In this document: piece by piece, positions 58,502 through 64,000 of the stretch
How positions within the stretch are numbered: position 1 is the first letter of the stretch
Layout: each line of letters begins with the position of its first letter
Assembly (NCBI GenBank): GCA_964036155.1
Contig: OZ038423.1
Location: 64,433,249-64,497,248, forward strand
Direction: 5' to 3'
From: Diploscapter coronatus
Taxonomy: Eukaryota; Nematoda; Chromadorea; Rhabditida; Rhabditidae
Length of the DNA stretch: 64,000 nucleotides
The notes under the pieces: generated by a model
The model's database searches: none
What the model was told of the DNA's origin: nothing
What the model saw: the letters and a program-made list of their open reading frames with translations, nothing else
Made by a program: the position numbers and the translations under genes

Positions 58502-60111
58502 TTTGTGCACATTAGTGTCTCTACTCCTGTAAGTCTGCCCTTTCACTCTTCGCACATTAGTTCAACTTTTTTTCTCATTTCAGCTCCCTGCTTAATTGCT
58601 TCATTAACTCTCGAATTCTCGGGAATCGGATTTTAAAAAATTCGGTATCGGAATCGGAATTCAAATTCTCGCGGGGTCGGAGTCGGAATCGGAAGTTCCG
58701 CAACAGCCCTGATCGGGATAAGAGAATAGGTAGATCAGGGTCGGCTAATTGTGGTTCAGAAATTATAAGCTTAATGTGTTTGTTATTTTGAAACTATAAT
58801 CACCTTGCTCACCTTATTCCTATGACTTGCACAAACTGAATTTAGATCGTCCCCAAGTTCCGCCCCTTGCAAAAATGAGTTTTTGGTAGAAGCGTGGTAG
58901 TTTGGAGTAGAAAATTTGGTAAGAAAACACCCTTAAAACCCAATGCGTCTCAAATGGCACCATCTAGTTCGGCGATAAGTCGGATGAACTAGTCCTGTGC
59001 AAAAGATTAGGTTAAAATACCCACGCACAAGCAATATTCCATTTGTGAAAATGGGCTCATGTTGAGTGATGGATTTTGAGATTTTTTATTTTATTTTATT
59101 TTTTGCTTCACAAAAATCTTATTTACAGTCCAATTTACCTTTCTGTTAAAAAGGTTACTTCGAAATGCACTTTGGCATATCCGCTTAGGGACCCTAAACT
59201 TAAACAGGAGGGCATCTTTTACATGAAGCCTTGCAATTATCAGCGCATAATTTGTTTCTAATTATTTGACTATACCTATTTTTAGAATTTGCTCACTGTG
59301 ATCAAATATTTTGAAAAGATCGCAAAAGTCTCTGAATTTAGACAAGTTCCCTAGCTCTCGGAATTGCAGTTATTCGTTTCGGCTGATTATCCTCTCAGGC
59401 TTATCCGCCAGCTCTCCCTTAATGCCCTTTATCGCCCCCTCCCCGAACTCTAGTCTTCCTGAAAATCGACTTTCCTCGCCTCTCCCAATGCCCCAATGCA
59501 GTACTCCTCTCTCCTTCCCTACCCTCCCGTCTCACTCTCACTGCATGTGGCTTCTACTTATCGATTGGCCTCTCTGTCTCTTTATTTCTCCTCTTTTTCT
59601 TCACTTCTACCAGGCAAAGAATGAAAGAGAGCCGTTGGAATGAGAATGTGAATGCAGAAAGCGCTACAAGTTGGTTGGGAAAAGCCATTTCGAGCATTTT
59701 ATCACTTGTTTTCATCTTATCAGTTGTCGATTTTTATATCGGTATTTAATGTATTTATGTATTTTGTTATCCAATTAGGTTGATCTTCACAGAAATGAAA
59801 CTCTTATATCCCTCTGCATAATCTATTTCACATGTGATATTCATCATATGGAAGTAACGCTTTGAATCTTGGAATTAAAGCTCCTAGAAAATGCTTCATT
59901 GCTTAGCCTTCTGAGAATTGATAGTCGACAAACCTATTCATTCGTTTATCGTATTTCGTAAAACATCATCGATTTGTGTCGACGCATTTCGTTGCTCTCC
60001 TCGGTTGTTTATTTTGACCTGATTAATGGTTGTTTTCAGGCGAACTAACTCCATTTTGAATTTACTAATTGATTTGTGTGTGGATTCTGCTGACCCCTTC
60101 TCGCTACAGAA
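58502..60111. other. Divergent intergenic region upstream of calcineurin B
   Basis: Holds a repeat-like stretch rich in GGAATCGG and GGTCGGA units at about 58618-58710, and C/T-rich plus-strand DNA at about 59400-59600 in the sense of the calcineurin B gene. The frame at 59311-59643 reflects that composition. No exon recognised. Confidence 0.4.
58618..58710. repeat. GGAATCGG-rich imperfect repeat
   Basis: Repeated units of the kind cggaatcgga and gtcggagtcgg, ending in gttccgcaacagccctga. The compound pattern looks like a transposon-derived fragment but has no matching partner in the window. Confidence 0.35.
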
Positions 60112-63100
60112 ATGGTAAGTGAATCAGTGAATCATGTTTTGATTCTTTGAGTGCAGCTTCTCTTTTGTTGTTGTTGATTGCAGAAGTCGTAAACTGAGCT
60201 ATCTTACTTTACTCCTTCCCTCTGTCTCGCATGCCCATTTACAGTCCCAGCCCCCATATGCTTCATCTGATAAGCACCCTCCTTTCCTCATTCCCTGTTT
60301 CTGTCCTTCCCCATATCGTGTGCTCTCAACTTCCTCAATTTATCCATAATTCATCCGAATTCAGGGCAACGAAGCCAGTCTGCCGATGGAAATGTGTTCC
60401 AACTGTGAGTTTTCAACTTGCTTCTAAAAATCAAATAATAATTTGTTATTTGCAGTTGATGCCTATGAACTGCGTCGCTTGGCCAGAAGATTCAAGAAGC
60501 TAGACATTGACGGATCTGGATCGCTGTCTGTCGAGGTAAGCAAAATAACTATGCCTGATAAATAATAGATAAAGTTGATTATTGAAAAACATTTGTTAAG
60601 AGCCATTCTCTGTAAGGATCGGAAATATCCTAAAATTCAATATCATCCAAAACTAAGGAGAATTAGTACTTCTTGAAGACGCATGATCAATTTTCTTTCT
60701 TCATGCATAAAATAGTTTTGAATATATCATCACGAAATGCGATGTTCCATTCTCAGAATATCATAGATCTTCTTTTCTTTATATCTCTCCCACATAATTC
60801 ATCACAAATGCAAGTGCCAAATGTTATGTGCTGAACGTTCAGGAATTCATGTCCTTGCCCGAACTGCAGCAGAATCCTCTCGTTCAAAGAGTCATCGACA
60901 TTTTCGACGAGGACGGAAATGGAGAAGTCGATTTCAGAGGTTCATTCTCAGTTGCTGATTAATTCCTTACGAATAAATTCGAATTTCAGAGTTTATCCAA
61001 GGCATCTCACAATTCAGTGTCAAAGGAGACAAGCATATCAAGCTCAAATGTGAGTTCCCAATTCATTATTTCATTTAACGCTCGAATTACAATTACACAC
61101 CTCTCTGTAATATTTAGTAAATAAATCAGATTCACTTCTCAGTTTCATTGATTCAAATTAAATATTTTAGTCGCTTTCCGAATCTATGACATGGATCGAG
61201 ACGGGTACATTTCCAATGGGGAATTATTTCAGGTGCATCAGCCAATAATTCAATTTTCAATTTTAAAAATATCCTAATTTCGCAGGTATTGAAAATGATG
61301 GTCGGTAACAATTTGAAGGACTCTCAGCTGCAGCAGATAGTGGACAAGACGATACTTTTCCACGACAAGGACGGAGATGGCAAAATTTCATTCCAGGAAT
61401 TTTGTGATGTGAGTTCTATATCGATTATAATTCAATATGAGATTGCTATATGCACGAGCATCCACGAGGATTTAGGGGAATAAGTGATTGATTGTAAGAG
61501 AAGCAAAACAGATTGAGAATAGCATGTGAGGATTTTAAATGAAACAAGATTTTAGATGCTTGTAAGATTACTTGTTCAATATTATTCCATAGAGAAAATT
61601 AGGTTTTTAGTTTTATATAGTAGTATAAATGATTAGATAAGCTACTCGTTTCCTTTGTATGATCCACTATCAGCATTCGCTTATTTTTTATTTTACACCC
61701 ACCTGCAAATGCATATTTTACCTATTTTTGTTCTGTAATGTTCTTGAAAGTTATCTTGTCGTGTGAGACTAGCTTGATTTGGTTGGAATGTTGCATTTGA
61801 TCATGTCTGCTATATCAAAAACTAAACAAGAACCAATCAAGTCATGATCATCTGCAGTCGCAATTGTGCATGGCAACCTCTCCAGCTCGACAACCACTTT
61901 GCATGACTCCTCATCTGCTTATCCTTATCCTTATCTGCCTGTCTGCCCTCCTTGCCTCTGCACTTTCCACATCTCTGTCGTGAGCTTCTCTCGTATCTCC
62001 GTTGTATCGTTTTGCGTACGTAATCTTGAGACTTTGTACCGCATATGACAGTTAGGATGTGATTTATTTCGATAGTTACCTGGCAACCTAAAAGTCTGGA
62101 CCGCTAATTATATTTTCCAAAACAAATTCTAGGCGAAATATGTAAAAAAAAAGTTAGTTTGCAAAACTTTAATTGACATTTTCCCGAATAAGGTTGTTTA
62201 GCATCAGTTTATTTCATTAGTCTTGAGCAGGGATGTACGTACCTGGACATTAACTAATGTTCCTGTCCAGTCCGGGTTCATATTGAGAACATTTTCGATG
62301 TTCGGGTTCGGACCGGATCCTAATTTTTACGGACCGCGTAATCTCTGGTCTTGAATATACTATGTTCTACAGCCTTAACTTCAAATATCAAGTATCCAGA
62401 TTTTTGCACACCCTGTATGAATAATTAGATTATCAAGTCCCAAGTTTAATCAATTTGTATCCTGTGTCGAACCAGTGCCCTGTGATCGTGTACCTCTCAA
62501 CTCATTCTATCTCTGACTTCTTCCAGGTTGTCGAGCACACCGAAGTGCACAAGAAGATGGTTCTTGAGAACATCTAGTCAGTCATGATCATGTGCTATGT
62601 GCAAATTATCCGGTCAACTTCTGGTCAAGTATATGCCCATTCAAAACCCTCAACAATAGTCTCTGAACACACATCTCAATCATATTCAAATCGTTTAGTC
62701 CTATAGTATTGTGTTTAGTCAATCTCGATAGGATGAAAATTATAGCTACTTATTCCAATTTCAATTATCGCATTAGAAATTTCACTTTGAAGTGAAATCT
62801 TAGTTTTCTTAACCTTTCTACTATCGCTTCAACGCTAAATAATTTGATTCTTTTTATCATGAATTGTTCACCCTCCGTCATTTCTAATATGCCATTTTTG
62901 TACAATAACAATATAACCTGACTTTGTTAACGAGGAATTTCTTGGATTGACTGATTGAGTTTGCAGTTTATAATTAGGGAACAGAGAAGTAGATGAGCAT
63001 TTTTGAATAGAAGAAAGATAATTCATGTGAGGACGATAATAATTTTACAATATGGTTATTCTTTAAAAAGATAGAAAACATTTAATAATGATTAGAAGCC

Positions 63101-63688
63101 TTTCGCAATGTCAGTCTCAAACTTCAAAATTGGAAAATATAGAGCGAACATTAAAAAAAAATTAAATCTAGGATAATTGAATATTCAATAATCAAACTTT
63201 CAAAGACGTTCCTCGATCCTCAATCCACCAATTTCCCAATCTCCTACTTGTTTATATTTAAATTCCTATAACTAATTTTCTGCAGTTTCTTCGGCTTCTC
63301 CATTTCTGATTCTGCTTTTTTCTAGCCATGATTTTTCAAATTCAAGTATCTCGAAATTCTAGGCGCATTGTTGAGAATCATCTCCCATAAATAGGCTTAT
63401 CCTATTTCTGAATATCAATTTATTGAAGAAAAACACAATGAGATATTTTAAGAAGATAATCGATAAATTGGTATTGAATGCTATTGTTGTGCTGACAAAA
63501 TTTTCCATTGATAAATTTTAACGATGCCACTATAACGCCAGTTTGAATTTGATATTTCATCGATAAAATTTCAAATATTCCAATTGAACACAACTGAAAA
63601 ATGATATGACTTAGACATGTCTAAGAGAAAATTCGTTCAGGTAGTTGGATCGCTAGATGTGCACGAGAAGATGGTCGTCAAGCCATGA
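60112..63688 (+). CDS. cnb-1: Calcineurin B regulatory subunit, two alternative last exons
   Basis: Exons: 60112-60114 (the ATG alone), 60365-60404, 60456-60535, 60843-60939, 60990-61049, 61171-61232, 61286-61408, then either 62527-62577 (171 aa) or 63641-63688 (170 aa; human CNB1 has 170). Calcineurin B binds Ca2+ and activates the calcineurin A phosphatase. N-terminal [13 protein letters not shown] carries the myristoylation glycine. Four EF-hands are intact: [48 protein letters not shown]. The core [20 protein letters not shown] and [20 protein letters not shown] is nearly identical to other animals. The last exons encode [16 protein letters not shown] (proximal) and [15 protein letters not shown] (distal); both have good acceptors and join in phase 0, so they are probably mutually exclusive. 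The ATG sits 2 nt after an acceptor-like CTACAG. Confidence 0.95.
61409..62526 (+). other. Long intron before the proximal last exon of calcineurin B
   Basis: A C/T-rich plus-strand segment at about 61870-61995 and a repeat-like stretch at about 62226-62345 (cagggatgtac, then cgggttcggaccggatcc) are visible. No further exon with EF-hand or tail sequence was found. Confidence 0.4.
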
Positions 63689-64000
63689 AATCGGAACTTC
63701 ATGCTTATTTTTTACGTTCTCTTATTTTTATCCTAACTCAAAGTCTCAGTATCATTACGCATTTTACAAATCTCGTTGCAAATTGTAGCATCTTTTAAAC
63801 ACATTGCTAGTCATCAAGCGATGACCTTTTATTCGTCTATTCAGCTTGACCAACTTGAAGCCTCAAATAGGAAAATATTTTCACTACTGAAAAATAATTT
63901 TGAATCGTTAAACTCGAGGAAAACAAGGAAACTCCAGTTGTTCAATTTTGTATTGACATTTTTCCAGCGTATTTTATGCATTGAGTGTTAGCATATTTGT
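63689..64000. other. 3' flank of calcineurin B
   Basis: AT-rich sequence to the window end; the frame at 63776-63991 has no support. No polyadenylation hexamer close to the distal stop was identified with confidence. Confidence 0.4.

Overview
The window is nuclear DNA of a small, intron-rich animal, almost certainly a nematode. The genes have many short introns (often 42-100 nt) ending in a pyrimidine run plus TTTCAG or TTTTAG. Several start codons lie 1-20 nt after an acceptor-like AG with no upstream exon visible, as expected for spliced-leader trans-splicing. The clearest lineage marker is an eight-exon seven-transmembrane chemoreceptor of the nematode Str/Srd type at 55270-58366. The species cannot be read from the sequence. 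No tRNA, rRNA or CRISPR was recognised.

Eleven multi-exon genes could be assembled by hand with compatible intron phases throughout. From left to right: a secreted cysteine-rich TIL-domain protein (minus, 1064-2817); a CoREST/RCOR corepressor with an extra CxxC-CxxC finger (plus, 4885-8909); a secreted cysteine-free protein resembling the extracellular half of a Cys-loop receptor (minus, 10307-12796); protein-L-isoaspartate methyltransferase (minus, 15803-17890); GDP-D-glucose phosphorylase (plus, 22505-27692); a transmembrane adenylate cyclase with 32 coding exons (plus, 31404-41228); a CPQ/PGCP-type M28 peptidase (plus, 42217-45007); an acidic, probably GPI-anchored protein (minus, 45367-46782); V-ATPase V0 subunit a (plus, 47477-54811); the chemoreceptor (minus, 55270-58366); and calcineurin B with two alternative last exons (plus, 60112-63688).

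The genes are not an operon: strands alternate, there are convergent pairs (CoREST/receptor-like, CPQ/GPI protein, V-ATPase/chemoreceptor) and divergent pairs (methyltransferase/phosphorylase, GPI protein/V-ATPase). Long gene-free stretches at 12.9-15.8, 17.9-22.5, 27.7-31.4 and 58.4-60.1 kb hold pyrimidine-rich tracts that mostly match the strand of the nearest downstream gene.

Introns and gaps carry many short non-autonomous hairpin elements of several families. One is a 2-kb foldback element in an adenylate cyclase intron, with a 0.3-kb relative in another intron of the same gene. The items most worth follow-up are the truncated receptor-like secreted protein, the CoREST zinc-finger hybrid, the alternative calcineurin B tails, the foldback family and the four GC-AG introns. 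All exon joins are manual and unverified by transcripts.
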